Source: Nitrospira sp. (GTDB lineage: Bacteria; Nitrospirota; Nitrospiria; Nitrospirales; Nitrospiraceae). Taken from it: 64,000 nucleotides of DNA. This document shows, one piece after another, positions 40,187-49,302 of this stretch; position 1 is the stretch's first letter; the number at the start of each line of letters is the position of its first letter. Below the pieces are notes generated by a model. The model was not told the DNA's origin. It was given only the letters and a program-made list of their open reading frames with translations, and did not search any database. The stretch covers positions 868,001 to 932,000 of the forward strand of contig BQWY01000001.1 of assembly GCA_036984305.1 (NCBI GenBank). Direction: 5' to 3'. Both the position numbers and the translations under genes were made by a program.

Positions 40187-40726
40187 ATGAAACGTCGAGC
40201 CCAGCGTAGTTGGAGTCGGGTTGCGAATCGGTCTGTTTGCCTCAGTGTCATTACACTGGGACTTGCGGCCGGAGTCACATGGGCTACCCACGAGGCGGAT
40301 CATCGGTTTACGGTCGAGGGTTTTGTTTGCGAACTGTCCGGCGCCCCGTCGAAAAAGACTGAGGTCGTTGTCAAGGATACGCGGGTGAACGTCGGCGCAA
40401 CCATCGAGACGGATGAACGGGGTTATTACCGGACTACGCTTCATTTGCACAATGACAACCTCGGTGATCCCGTTCTCGTCGCGGCGAATCGAGAAGAGCA
40501 GCGCATCAAGGTCGAGTTCGATCCAAACGATCTTGAAAGCGAGCGAAAAGCCAGGGTCGATTTTGGGACAGGGTGCCAGCAGGCCGCGCCCGATGAAGTA
40601 CCGGGGTGGGTCTGGTATACGTTGGGGGCCTTGGGTGTCGGAACTGCAGCCTTAGTGGCAGGGCGGATGATTCAGAACCAGCGTCGAGCCGAACGTGCAA
40701 AGGGGCATAGAAGGCAACGAAGATAA
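40187..40726 (+). CDS. Exported protein with carboxypeptidase-regulatory-like domain and C-terminal TM
   Basis: The 179-residue protein has a signal sequence (SVCLSVITLGLAAGVTWATHE), a beta-sandwich domain like carboxypeptidase regulatory or transthyretin-like folds (FTVEGFVCELSGAPSKKTEVVVKD ... ETDERGYYRTTLHLHNDNLGDPVLV) and a C-terminal membrane helix (WVWYTLGALGVGTAALVAGRMI) with a basic cytoplasmic tail. The two Cys (FVCEL, GTGCQQ) may form a disulfide. It lies directly before the respiratory cluster; it may be an assembly or accessory factor, but the function is unknown. Confidence 0.72.
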   Translation: MKRRAQRSWSRVANRSVCLSVITLGLAAGVTWATHEADHRFTVEGFVCELSGAPSKKTEVVVKDTRVNVGATIETDERGYYRTTLHLHNDNLGDPVLVAANREEQRIKVEFDPNDLESERKARVDFGTGCQQAAPDEVPGWVWYTLGALGVGTAALVAGRMIQNQRRAERAKGHRRQRR

Positions 40727-40973
40727 GGGCGGAAAGATGTGTCGGTGGTCCGTGGGTCGTCCGAGATGCCTCGCCGGATCGGTCCAAGGAGCAAGGTGGG
40801 GACAGGTAACGGCGTGACCCTCGGCCAGTTCCTCAGATCATAGCGCTTTTGCTTGACGCGATACGGTGATCAAGCAGAAGCGTTTTTTTGTTTACACGGG
40901 ACGATGTGCCAGCCGGCTCTGCCTCCGTGGCGAGCGAGCTGGATCGAAGACAAAGAAAGAAAGGAGCAGAGAC

Positions 40974-41558
40974 GTGGCTACGATTTTCCAGGGGTGGACA
41001 CGGAGGATGGTGCTAGCGGCGGGCCTCGGATTGACCGTAGCGGCGAGTGGATGTGGAGAGGGCGGAGAGGGTCCAATCGTGCCGCCTCCGCCTGCACCAC
41101 CGGAGTATGCAGACAAACACATGCCGGAGGGCTGGTGGTCCGATCCGAAGATTGTTGAAGAGGGTAAGCAGATCTACATCGGTGCGAAAAACCCGGACGT
41201 CAACTGTTCGAGCTGTCATGGTAAGGATGGAAAGCCGGTCAAGGCGGGTGCCCGAGATTTCCGTACTGGCGAGCGGATGAAGCTCTATTCGGACTCGGTA
41301 TGGTTTTGGCGAATTTCCGAAGGCGTACCCAATACCAAGATGAAAGCGTGGAAGAGCAAGCTCCCCGAGGAGGATCGATGGAAAGTCATGGCCTTCGAAC
41401 GTACCTTTGGACTTCCCGGTAAGGGATGGGATCCTGGTAAGCAAGCGTGGGTCGACGCGAAGGATGTCGGGATGGCCGCTCCGGCACCGGCTGGGGAGGC
41501 GAAGCCGGCGGCAGAAGAGAAGCCGGCGGCAGAAGGGAAACCGGCAGAGGGCAAGTAA
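40974..41558 (+). CDS. Cytochrome c lipoprotein, monoheme
   Basis: The 194-residue protein has a twin-Arg-containing lipoprotein signal (WTRRMVLAAGLGLTVAASGC) and one c-type heme motif C78-SSCH in NCSSCHGKDG, with a distal Met candidate in GVPNTKMKAWKSKL. The C-terminus is a Pro/Ala/Glu-rich tail (PAAEEKPAAEGKPAEGK). GTG 40974 is chosen because AAGGAG lies 7 nt before it; the frame upstream has no ribosome site. It opens the respiratory cluster, 35 nt before the first bd-like gene, and would deliver electrons to or from it. Confidence 0.88.
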   Translation: MATIFQGWTRRMVLAAGLGLTVAASGCGEGGEGPIVPPPPAPPEYADKHMPEGWWSDPKIVEEGKQIYIGAKNPDVNCSSCHGKDGKPVKAGARDFRTGERMKLYSDSVWFWRISEGVPNTKMKAWKSKLPEEDRWKVMAFERTFGLPGKGWDPGKQAWVDAKDVGMAAPAPAGEAKPAAEEKPAAEGKPAEGK

Positions 41559-41593
41559 CCTCGAACTGACTTGTGGTGAAGGGGCGACGAGAC

Positions 41594-43300
41594 ATGATGA
41601 CAAGTTGGCGGCGCACTCTGGTTCTTGCACTCGGTATTGTGGCTGCGTGGGTGTCACTGGGCCATGCCCAAGTGCCCGATGCGCCGTCAGTAGAGTTTCC
41701 CTATACAGGAAACCGCACAGCGGTTTGGATCGTGGCCCAACTGCATATCCTGTTCGCAGGATTCATACTGGGAGCCCCGATTTTCGTCGTGATCTCGGAA
41801 TGGTTGGGGTACCGGAAGCAGGATCCCCGGTACGATCGCCTGGCCAAGGAGGTCACGAAGGTGACCGTCATTCTGTATAGCATGACGGCGCTGACTGGGG
41901 GACTCTTTATCTTTGTGCTGTTGGCGACGTATCCGCAGTTCACCACCTGGCTCATCAACCACTTTTTCCTCATCTTTGCGGTGATCTACCCACTCCTCTT
42001 TATCGGGGAAACGATCATTCTCTATCTCTATTTCTATACATGGGATGCGATGAAAGGGGAGAAAAAGGCCCGGCATATTGCGCTGGGGGTGCTGCTGAAT
42101 CTTGTGGGAACCATCACGCTCTTTGTCATCGACGGCCCAACCTCCTTCATGAATACGCCGGCCAAGGCTGAAGGTGAATCGATCTTCGAGTTCATCCAGA
42201 CGGCCACCATGTGGGACAAGGTGTTCAACTATAGCTGGATGCCTATGAACCTGCACCGGCTGGTCGGAAACGTGACCTTCGGAGGTTTTATCGCCGGTCT
42301 GATTGCTGCGTATCAGTATCTGGGGTCGAAGAAGGACGAAGAGCGGGCCTATTACGACTGGATGGGCTTCGTCGGGAATCTCATTGGGGTTGGTGCGTTG
42401 TTATTCCTTCCGTTCATGGGTTACTTGCTGGCTTATGAACTATGCGACTACGACGCGTCGATCTGCCCGTATATGATGGCCGACCAGCTGTCAATGTTCT
42501 TCGAGATGCAGGGCGCGATGGTGGGGCTGATTTTCTTAGCAAGTAATTATTACATCTGGTTGAGCATGAAGCGAATCGAGGGGGTTGAACGGGTGAGGAT
42601 GTCCCTCTTTACCCTGATTGCCATGGTAGCGACCCCGTTTGTCATGACCTGGGCCTGGACAGTTTTCCCCGCGCCAGATCCCCGGTCTCTCATCTATCTC
42701 GCACCGCTCGTACTGCTGCCGCCAATAATCGGCAAGTTTCTGCCATGGACCGTGTCCTCGCGAACCTTCATTCAGGTTGGCTTTCTCATGGTAGTAGTCG
42801 GCAATGCAATTTGGATGACGCCACACGGATTTGTGCCGACCGGAGCCAAGCTCGTCGAAGAATTGGAGTTGCCGTCTGAATGGAACTTCCTGGCGCTTAT
42901 GCCGGCGAAGAACGCGGCCGCATTTACGCTCGTATTTGTCACTGTGCTGAACTATATCATGTACAACCGGGCGATCCGGCAGGGTACGATCGTCTGGGGC
43001 AAGATCGATTTTGCATCGCAATTTGTTCTGATCTTCTTGGCATTCAGCGCCATTTGGACGATGGGCCTGATGGGCGCAGTCCGATCGCTGCTCCGCAAGT
43101 ACTTCCACACGTACAATCTGTTGCCGGATTTTACGCCTGAGTCATTTACGCCAACCTTGGCCTACTCGGCGTGGTGGATCACCGGAATCACTCTGGTGTT
43201 CTATGCGGTGGTGAGTTTCGCCATCATCGTGACGTTGCGCGCGGCTGACCCGAAGGGACAAGTGCAGGAAGCAAAAGCGGTTCCTGCGGGGGCCAAATAG
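41594..43300 (+). CDS. Cytochrome bd-like oxidase subunit I homologue (first copy)
   Basis: The 568-residue polytopic protein (about 14 helices) belongs to the cytochrome bd ubiquinol oxidase subunit I superfamily. Candidate heme ligands are His in WIVAQLHILFAGF near the start, PMNLHRLVGN, and GNAIWMTPHG. A cleavable-looking N-terminus (LVLALGIVAAWVSLGHAQ) precedes helix 1. Unlike CydA it has no separate CydB neighbour. It is a clear paralogue of the gene at 47398. ATG 41594 follows AAGGGG at 9 nt. Whether it reduces O2 or serves as a heme-b electron carrier is not settled by sequence. Confidence 0.87.
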   Translation: MMTSWRRTLVLALGIVAAWVSLGHAQVPDAPSVEFPYTGNRTAVWIVAQLHILFAGFILGAPIFVVISEWLGYRKQDPRYDRLAKEVTKVTVILYSMTALTGGLFIFVLLATYPQFTTWLINHFFLIFAVIYPLLFIGETIILYLYFYTWDAMKGEKKARHIALGVLLNLVGTITLFVIDGPTSFMNTPAKAEGESIFEFIQTATMWDKVFNYSWMPMNLHRLVGNVTFGGFIAGLIAAYQYLGSKKDEERAYYDWMGFVGNLIGVGALLFLPFMGYLLAYELCDYDASICPYMMADQLSMFFEMQGAMVGLIFLASNYYIWLSMKRIEGVERVRMSLFTLIAMVATPFVMTWAWTVFPAPDPRSLIYLAPLVLLPPIIGKFLPWTVSSRTFIQVGFLMVVVGNAIWMTPHGFVPTGAKLVEELELPSEWNFLALMPAKNAAAFTLVFVTVLNYIMYNRAIRQGTIVWGKIDFASQFVLIFLAFSAIWTMGLMGAVRSLLRKYFHTYNLLPDFTPESFTPTLAYSAWWITGITLVFYAVVSFAIIVTLRAADPKGQVQEAKAVPAGAK

Positions 43301-43344
43301 GGCGTGCCACGTGTTGGAAAGGGAGACTGAGGAGGGATGTTGAC

Positions 43345-44151
43345 GTGATACGAAAGCTCATCGCCGGCATCGTAGTGGGCGTCGTGTTATTCGTAGCTGC
43401 GAAGGTCTTGGGTTTTCCCGAGATCTTCCAATTCATGTTTTTCGCGTACGCCATGTTGGGCATGTTGGTCTACATGCTCCTCGATGCTCCCTCCATGAAA
43501 CCGATTTCAGGCGGCAAGGCCGTGGTGGCCTTAGTCGCGTTCTATGTCGTTTTGTCGGTGTTCTATATCGGCGGTGCTTCGCTGTTGCCGCAATATGATC
43601 CTGAAGATGAAAAGGGTAAAATCGACAAGCTGCTGGCAGCGAAGCGAAAAAAGACCGAACTTGGGAAAACCGAGGATCTTATTGCTCGGGCCAAGGCGCT
43701 GGATGAGAAGGCAAAAGCTCTCCAGGATCGCTTACAGAATCTTGGAAAGGATGTCATCCAGGAAGGGTTGCCGGCGATCGAGACAACAACCTCCAAGCCG
43801 GGAGGCGGGGGGCCGTCTGCCACTGGCGATGAACTCGAACGGCTGGGCTTCGAGCAATGGCAGCTCCAGGAATGCTACAACTGCCATAAGTTGAGGGGCG
43901 AAGGCGGAAAGAAGCGCGGCCCCGAACTGGACAATATCGGCGCGTACATGACCGCCAAGGAACTAAAGGAAAAGATCCTCGATCCGCAGAGCTACATGGC
44001 GGAAGGATTCGAGAAAGATTACAACAAAAAGAAGATGCCGGATAAATACAAAGATCTCATGGAAGACAAGGATGTTGAAGTGTTGGCCGCATGGCTGGCG
44101 ACGCTGAAGAATCCGTCCGTCAACACGCCCAAGCCGATCAAAAAGAACTAA
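43345..44151 (+). CDS. Membrane-anchored monoheme cytochrome c with coiled coil
   Basis: The 268-residue protein has three N-terminal helices (about 5-22, 26-47, 57-77), a coiled-coil spacer (about 88-135) and a C-terminal cytochrome c domain with C177-YNCH (QECYNCHKLRGEGGKKRGPELDNIG) and a candidate distal Met in DPQSYMAEGF or KKKMPDKY. GTG 43345 has GGAGGG about 8 nt upstream. The coiled coil would hold the heme away from the membrane. It lies between the bd-like gene and the Rieske gene and probably belongs to the same complex. Confidence 0.86.
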   Translation: MIRKLIAGIVVGVVLFVAAKVLGFPEIFQFMFFAYAMLGMLVYMLLDAPSMKPISGGKAVVALVAFYVVLSVFYIGGASLLPQYDPEDEKGKIDKLLAAKRKKTELGKTEDLIARAKALDEKAKALQDRLQNLGKDVIQEGLPAIETTTSKPGGGGPSATGDELERLGFEQWQLQECYNCHKLRGEGGKKRGPELDNIGAYMTAKELKEKILDPQSYMAEGFEKDYNKKKMPDKYKDLMEDKDVEVLAAWLATLKNPSVNTPKPIKKN

Positions 44152-44152
44152 C

Positions 44153-45094
44153 ATGCATCAGCCAAAGCTTAAATCGAAAGTTCGTGCCGCGGATCGTGAC
44201 CTTGGAGAGATTACGCGGATCATTATGGATCCGCTGTCGCACGAAATCAGCCACGTGGTGGTTTCGCTCAATGGGTCGGGCAGTCCGGAGCGCTCAGTGC
44301 CCTATGCACAAGTTCAAGTTGTCTCCGACGACCTCGTCCAGCTTCGTATCCCGGCCTCGGAGGTTGAGCGCCTTCCAGTATTTACCCGAGATCGGTTTGT
44401 TAGCGTCCACGATGTCGAGATTGCGCACCTCGAAGACAATTTGCATGTCGAGGCGGGGGAAGTGCTCGTTCCGTTGCCGGAGCTCGAGCGAAGCGTTCCG
44501 CGTCGAAACTTCTTCGCAAAATTCACCCATGTGATCGGGCTCTTTATCGGCCTTCCTCTTGCTTGGCCTGTGCTGCGCTACTTGATGAAGCCCATGTACC
44601 AACCGTTGGACAATACCTGGCTCAATGTCGGCAATGCGAGCAAGATCAAGAGTGAAGACGTGGGGTTCCAATACAAATTCAAACGCATGGTCAAAGAAGC
44701 CTTCATGCCGGAGGAGGAGATCGATAAGAACGTCTGGATCGTCAAGGCGACCCCCAAAATACTTGAGCAGGTGTACCAGGGGAAAGATATGGAGTTCCAT
44801 GACGAAAAGGGGCGCGTGGTATGGACCAACAAGAAGAACGTGCCCTACGTGGCTTTTTCCGGAAAGTGTCCACACCTTGGCTGCGGATACAAGTGGCGCA
44901 AGCACAAAGTCCTGGGGGAGGTCTTCCTCTGTCCGTGCCACCTCAGCATCTATGACGCAGCAGGCATCGTGCTGGACGGTCCTGCGCCACGTCCGCTGGA
45001 CCCGTTACCAATCCAAGTGGCGTCCAACGGGGATATCAAGATTATCGATATGGAATTTAAAGCCGGAACCAAGGCCCAGACGCGAATCATCTAA
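44153..45094 (+). CDS. PRC-barrel-like domain fused to Rieske iron-sulfur protein
   Basis: The 313-residue protein has an unusual order: an N-terminal PRC-barrel-like beta domain (about 5-95; RAADRDLGEITRIIMDP, HVVVSLNG), a membrane helix (HVIGLFIGLPLAWPVL, about 128-145), and a C-terminal Rieske domain with C239-P-H241-L-G-C244 and C260-P-C-H263-L-S, the ligands of a 2Fe-2S cluster. It would oxidise quinol together with the cytochrome b encoded next (TAATG overlap). PRC-barrels usually appear in photosynthetic reaction centre H subunits and RimM; a fusion to Rieske is rare in my knowledge. Confidence 0.9.
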   Translation: MHQPKLKSKVRAADRDLGEITRIIMDPLSHEISHVVVSLNGSGSPERSVPYAQVQVVSDDLVQLRIPASEVERLPVFTRDRFVSVHDVEIAHLEDNLHVEAGEVLVPLPELERSVPRRNFFAKFTHVIGLFIGLPLAWPVLRYLMKPMYQPLDNTWLNVGNASKIKSEDVGFQYKFKRMVKEAFMPEEEIDKNVWIVKATPKILEQVYQGKDMEFHDEKGRVVWTNKKNVPYVAFSGKCPHLGCGYKWRKHKVLGEVFLCPCHLSIYDAAGIVLDGPAPRPLDPLPIQVASNGDIKIIDMEFKAGTKAQTRII

Positions 45095-46203
45095 TGAGCG
45101 CCCCAACGACTACCACACAACCGTCCGCAGTAGAGAAGGTCATTGAATTCATCGACGAGCGCGTTGGCCTGCATAAACTGCAGGCCAAGATGCTCAATGA
45201 GCCGATCCCGGGCGGCTCTCGCTGGGCGTACGTCTTCGGGTCTGTGCTCCTGTTCATCTTTATTATGCAGGCCGTCACCGGCATCCTGCTGATGTTTTAC
45301 TACGTCCCGAGCGCCGATCACGCGTATGCCAGCACGCAGTACATTATCCACGAGGTGGACTATGGCTGGTTTCTTCTGAGCTACCACTTCTGGGGATCCA
45401 GCGCGATGGTGGTGTGTGTCTTCGCGCATATGTCCCAGGTATTTCTCTGGGGAGCCTATAAGAAGCCACGTGAGCTTATTTGGCTGGTGGGCTTGGCTCT
45501 CTTTGGGCTTGTCATGACATTTGGGTTCACCGGGTATTTACTTCCCTGGGATCAGCGTGCTTATTGGGCGACGACCGTCGGCGTGGAGATCATGGACAAG
45601 ACTCCGGTCATCGGCGATTTCATGGCCCGCTTTCTCAAGGGCGGACCAACCCCTGGACAGATGACGTTGAGCCGCTTTTTCGTCATCCACGTCATGGTGC
45701 TCCCGGCGGCCCTGATGGGACTTGCCGGACTGCACATTTTTCTGTTCCGAAAAGCCGGTCCGGCCGGACCGTTTCGCGGCAGTTCCCAAGAGTTGTTGGC
45801 GAAGGCGGATTACTTTTTCCCGAGACAAATCTGGAAAGATATCGTCGCCATGGTCGCAGTCTTTTTCACCACGGCCTGCCTGGCATTCTGGGAGCCGGTG
45901 GTTTTGCTTGAGGAGGCTACGCCGGATCCCGGCGAGTATCATCCCGAGCCGGAATGGTATTTCCTATTCTTGTTTCAGATGTTGCGGTTGAAGGTGTTTG
46001 CCGGCGAGTTCGGGCAATTCCTCGGCGCCGTCGGGCTGCCTGGATTGTTCATGTTGCTCCTAGCCGCGCTTCCATTCATCGACACGAGCCCAGAACGCAA
46101 CATTTTCAAGCGGCCTATATCCTTGGTGGGCTGGATCGTCGTCATGGCAACCATTCTGATCTTCACGGTCTCAGCCATTATCAATCGTGAGTTCCTCGAC
46201 TAA
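45094..46203 (+). CDS. petB: Cytochrome b (bc/b6f type, full-length)
   Basis: The 369-residue cytochrome b joins the N-terminal b6-like part and the C-terminal subunit-IV-like part in one chain. Two His pairs bind the b hemes: HFWGSSAMVVCVFAHMSQ and IHVMVLPAALMGLAGLHIF. The PEWY quinol-site motif is present in PEPEWYFLFLFQM. Also typical are GFTGYLLPWDQRAYWA and RWAYVFGSVLLFIF. It forms the quinol-oxidising core with the upstream Rieske protein; start and stop codons overlap. Several cytochromes c in the cluster may serve as the c1/f partner. Confidence 0.95.
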   Translation: MSAPTTTTQPSAVEKVIEFIDERVGLHKLQAKMLNEPIPGGSRWAYVFGSVLLFIFIMQAVTGILLMFYYVPSADHAYASTQYIIHEVDYGWFLLSYHFWGSSAMVVCVFAHMSQVFLWGAYKKPRELIWLVGLALFGLVMTFGFTGYLLPWDQRAYWATTVGVEIMDKTPVIGDFMARFLKGGPTPGQMTLSRFFVIHVMVLPAALMGLAGLHIFLFRKAGPAGPFRGSSQELLAKADYFFPRQIWKDIVAMVAVFFTTACLAFWEPVVLLEEATPDPGEYHPEPEWYFLFLFQMLRLKVFAGEFGQFLGAVGLPGLFMLLLAALPFIDTSPERNIFKRPISLVGWIVVMATILIFTVSAIINREFLD

Positions 46204-46227
46204 ATAACCTCAGATTGGCACCGTAGC

Positions 46228-47118
46228 ATGACGGACGCACAGAGTATGTCGCCACTCAAAACAGGATTAGCCGTCGTTTGGTACAGCTTCTGGACGGGAG
46301 CTCCCGTTAAATTGGCCCTCTGCCTTCTCTTCATGGCGATGGGCACGCATCCGTGGGAGATGCCGGGTGTGGGCCTGTTGCTTCTTCTTTCCATCCCCAT
46401 CGACATGTGGGCCATCGGGCTGGTATCGAGGACGCTGTTTTTGGAGAAGTTTCGTGTCACCCCCCGTGATGGCCTCGGAATCAGACTGTGGCTCCACATC
46501 ACCATTGTCAATGCCATCTGTCTGCCACTGATCTATTACATCCAGAGTGCCGTGACAGATGTGGCCAAATCGGTTGCCGCCAGCATTATGGAAACGGACC
46601 TCATGAAGGACATGCCCGTCGCCGAGCGGATCGGAATCGAATTGACCGCTTGGGGCAGCGTGGCGACGGTGGTCCTCCTGGTACTTCTTATGATTTGGCT
46701 GACAGTTATTGGACGTGTCGTGCTCCGCCAGGTGGCCACAGCGTCTCCGACCCAGGAGAGCTATCAGGATCTGATCACCCAATGGGACCTGATGCGAGTG
46801 CCAACCGATCAGACCTTGATGTTGACCGCCGTCACAGCGGCAGGTGTTGTCTTAACTTTTGTCTTCTGGGGTGCGATTCCGAACACGACGCCCCACCCCC
46901 ATGAAGATTATAAGCTTCCCGTCGCGAAGGCGGCTGGGCCATTTAAGCCGATCGAGTCGCTGAATAAGGATGAGAAAGTGCTGGCGCAAATCGACGCGCA
47001 AATCACGGCTCTGGAGGCCAGACAGGTCGAGCTCGAAACCGAAAAGAAGAAAACCGGAAAGGGAGCCTCGCCCAGAGGAAAAGCACCTGCAGCGGCGACC
47101 AAGGCTGACAAGCCCTAG
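46228..47118 (+). CDS. Unknown membrane protein of the respiratory cluster
   Basis: The 296-residue protein has about five helices (APVKLALCLLFMAMG, GVGLLLLLSIPIDMWAIGLV, LWLHITIVNAICLPLIYYIQ, WGSVATVVLLVLLMIWLTVIGRV, LMLTAVTAAGVVLTFVFWGAI) and a cytoplasmic or periplasmic C-terminal coiled coil (ESLNKDEKVLAQIDAQITALEARQVE) with a Lys/Ala tail. No heme-binding motif is seen. It lies 24 nt after cytochrome b and 279 nt before the second bd-like gene. It may be a structural subunit or an assembly factor; I do not recognise a family. Confidence 0.8.
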   Translation: MTDAQSMSPLKTGLAVVWYSFWTGAPVKLALCLLFMAMGTHPWEMPGVGLLLLLSIPIDMWAIGLVSRTLFLEKFRVTPRDGLGIRLWLHITIVNAICLPLIYYIQSAVTDVAKSVAASIMETDLMKDMPVAERIGIELTAWGSVATVVLLVLLMIWLTVIGRVVLRQVATASPTQESYQDLITQWDLMRVPTDQTLMLTAVTAAGVVLTFVFWGAIPNTTPHPHEDYKLPVAKAAGPFKPIESLNKDEKVLAQIDAQITALEARQVELETEKKKTGKGASPRGKAPAAATKADKP

Positions 47119-47397
47119 TGATTCACCGCGAGAATGGTGGATTTGCCTGTTCAATCAGCCTTCCTGGCAAGTCATTCGGGCGATGGAGCGGGGACGACGG
47201 ACCTTCCGCCAAGCCCTCCGATGCATCAGGAACGCGGTGCAGGGAGGCGGGGCTCACTCGATCGTCGGCTCAAACGGGTGCTCCTTCAGACGTATGGCTA
47301 GCTCGAATGCGGGTGAGAACAGGCCGATTCTTGGAGGGGGAAACCGCGTCTGTGTGATGAATAGGCTGTGACGCTTCGTGGAACAAGGAGAGTAGGT

Positions 47398-49302
47398 ATG
47401 ACTTGCCACCTCGATACTCTAGCACAAGCGGTCCGACGCATCGGGGCCGGACGTTTGCTTGGGGCTGTGGCCGTGCTTCTGGCAATCGGGCTTGCCACGC
47501 CGCTGCTGACCTTTGCCGAGGAGGCGGGTGCTCCGGCGCAGACGGCATATCGAGATATCCCCGGCATAGGCAGTCGTAACATCGTTTGGATCATCGCCCA
47601 GCTTCACCTGCTGTTGGCTGGGTTCGTGTTAGGTGTGCCCATTTTTGCATGGGTCTGCGAAGTTGTTGGATGGAAGGGCGGCGATAAGCGCTACGATAAG
47701 TTGGCAAAGGAATTTACGAAGCTCCTTACGTCGTCTTATGCCACGACGGCCCTCTTTGGCGGGATTCTCCTCTTTATGCTGATTGCGTTTTATCCCAAGC
47801 TGATGATGTATTTGACGGACATCTTCTTTCCGTCGTTCATCGTCTACTGCTTGTTATTTCTGCTCGAGACCGCCACGCTCTACCTCTACTGGTACGGTTG
47901 GGATGCCATGTCGGAAGGCGGGGCGAAGACGTTTCACGTGTTTCTTGGTTTCCTGCTCAATGTCTTCGCATTTTTCATCATGGTAGTCCCGAATTCCTGG
48001 GCCACGTTCCAAGCGAGTCCGGTGGTCATTGCCGAGGGGTCGGATCTCGCGCGGGCATGGGCTGCCACCTGGAATCCGACATGGTGGCCCGTCAACATTC
48101 ATCGCCTTATCGCCAACGTGGTGCTCGGCGGGTATATGTGCGGGGCGTATGCGGGAATCAGGTACCTTTCGGCCAAGACCACCGAGGAACGGTTCCACTA
48201 CGACTGGATGGGGTATGTGGGCAATTTCATCGGCGTGTTCGGGTTATTGCCCCTTCCCTTCGCCGGCTATTGGTTGATGCGGGAAATCTATCAGTACAAC
48301 CAGCAAATGGGCATCACCCTCATGGGAGGATTCCTGTCCTGGCTGTTTATCCTCCAGGCCATGTTGATCGGGGTGCTCTTCCTTGGATCGAACTATTATT
48401 TCTGGTTAGGCATTACCCATCGAATTCCTGGTTCGGAGATGCAGTATCGGAAACCCATTTTGGCCATGCTCGTCGTCCTGCTGCTTTCCCTGGGCGTCTG
48501 GATGACCCCGCACTCTCTGGTGGCCAGTTTGGAAGAGGCACGAAAAATGGGAGGCACGCACCATCCGCTTCTCGGTGTCTTCGGCGTCATGTCCGCCAAA
48601 ATGACAGTGGCTAACTTGATGATCTTAGTCACCTTCATGAGCTTCATCATGTACTGGCGGGCGGGGAAGCAAGAGACCGCAACCTGGGCTAAGTTCGCGA
48701 AGGCCATTATGAACGCGGTGCTGTTCATTGCGGGAATTGCCGTCATCATTTTGGGCGTCTGGGGCTACTTCGTTCCGGCCATCGTCCGGATCAACTATTT
48801 TTCCACCTCGCAAGTACTGATCGTATTATTTGTCATGCTCACGATTACTCCCCTGACCGCGCTGCTACTGAAGAGCGCGAGGACCACTACGGAAATGGTG
48901 TGGGGGATCATGCCGCCGCGTGCGGGTTATGCCCTTGTCTTGAACGCCGTCATGGTCATCCTGCTGATGACCCTCATGGGCTATGCGCGCTCGTCGTCTC
49001 GCGTCCACTGGCACGTGTATGGGGTTGTGCGAGATTCGTCTGAGTACGCCTTTTCTCCGGCATTAGGCTATGCCGCGGCCTTCATGGCATTAAATACGTT
49101 CCTATTTTGCCTGTTGGTCTCGTTCATTTTTTGGGTGGCGACAATGGGCGATAAAGGAAAATCCAAGGGGTACGATGATCCGAAAGGGAAATTGGCACCA
49201 GGCGCAATCCCAGCGATGGCTGGCGGTTCTCCGGCCCTGGAGACGATGGAGACAGCTGCTCCGCCATCCACCCCACGCGCTGGAAGGGAATCTGATCTAT
49301 GA
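47398..49302 (+). CDS. Cytochrome bd-like oxidase subunit I homologue (second copy)
   Basis: The 634-residue paralogue of the 41594 gene shares WIIAQLHLLLAGFVLGVPIF, PVNIHRLIANVVLGG, YDWMGYVGNFIGV and GVWMTPHS. It has a signal-like N-terminus (LLGAVAVLLAIGLATPLLTFAEE), about 14 helices, and a longer C-terminus (DKGKSKGYDDPKGK onward) rich in Ala/Pro. AAGGAGAG precedes ATG 47398. The stop overlaps the following cytochrome c gene (ATGA). Having both paralogues in one cluster with a Rieske/cyt b pair suggests division of labour within one or two complexes. Confidence 0.87.
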   Translation: MTCHLDTLAQAVRRIGAGRLLGAVAVLLAIGLATPLLTFAEEAGAPAQTAYRDIPGIGSRNIVWIIAQLHLLLAGFVLGVPIFAWVCEVVGWKGGDKRYDKLAKEFTKLLTSSYATTALFGGILLFMLIAFYPKLMMYLTDIFFPSFIVYCLLFLLETATLYLYWYGWDAMSEGGAKTFHVFLGFLLNVFAFFIMVVPNSWATFQASPVVIAEGSDLARAWAATWNPTWWPVNIHRLIANVVLGGYMCGAYAGIRYLSAKTTEERFHYDWMGYVGNFIGVFGLLPLPFAGYWLMREIYQYNQQMGITLMGGFLSWLFILQAMLIGVLFLGSNYYFWLGITHRIPGSEMQYRKPILAMLVVLLLSLGVWMTPHSLVASLEEARKMGGTHHPLLGVFGVMSAKMTVANLMILVTFMSFIMYWRAGKQETATWAKFAKAIMNAVLFIAGIAVIILGVWGYFVPAIVRINYFSTSQVLIVLFVMLTITPLTALLLKSARTTTEMVWGIMPPRAGYALVLNAVMVILLMTLMGYARSSSRVHWHVYGVVRDSSEYAFSPALGYAAAFMALNTFLFCLLVSFIFWVATMGDKGKSKGYDDPKGKLAPGAIPAMAGGSPALETMETAAPPSTPRAGRESDL

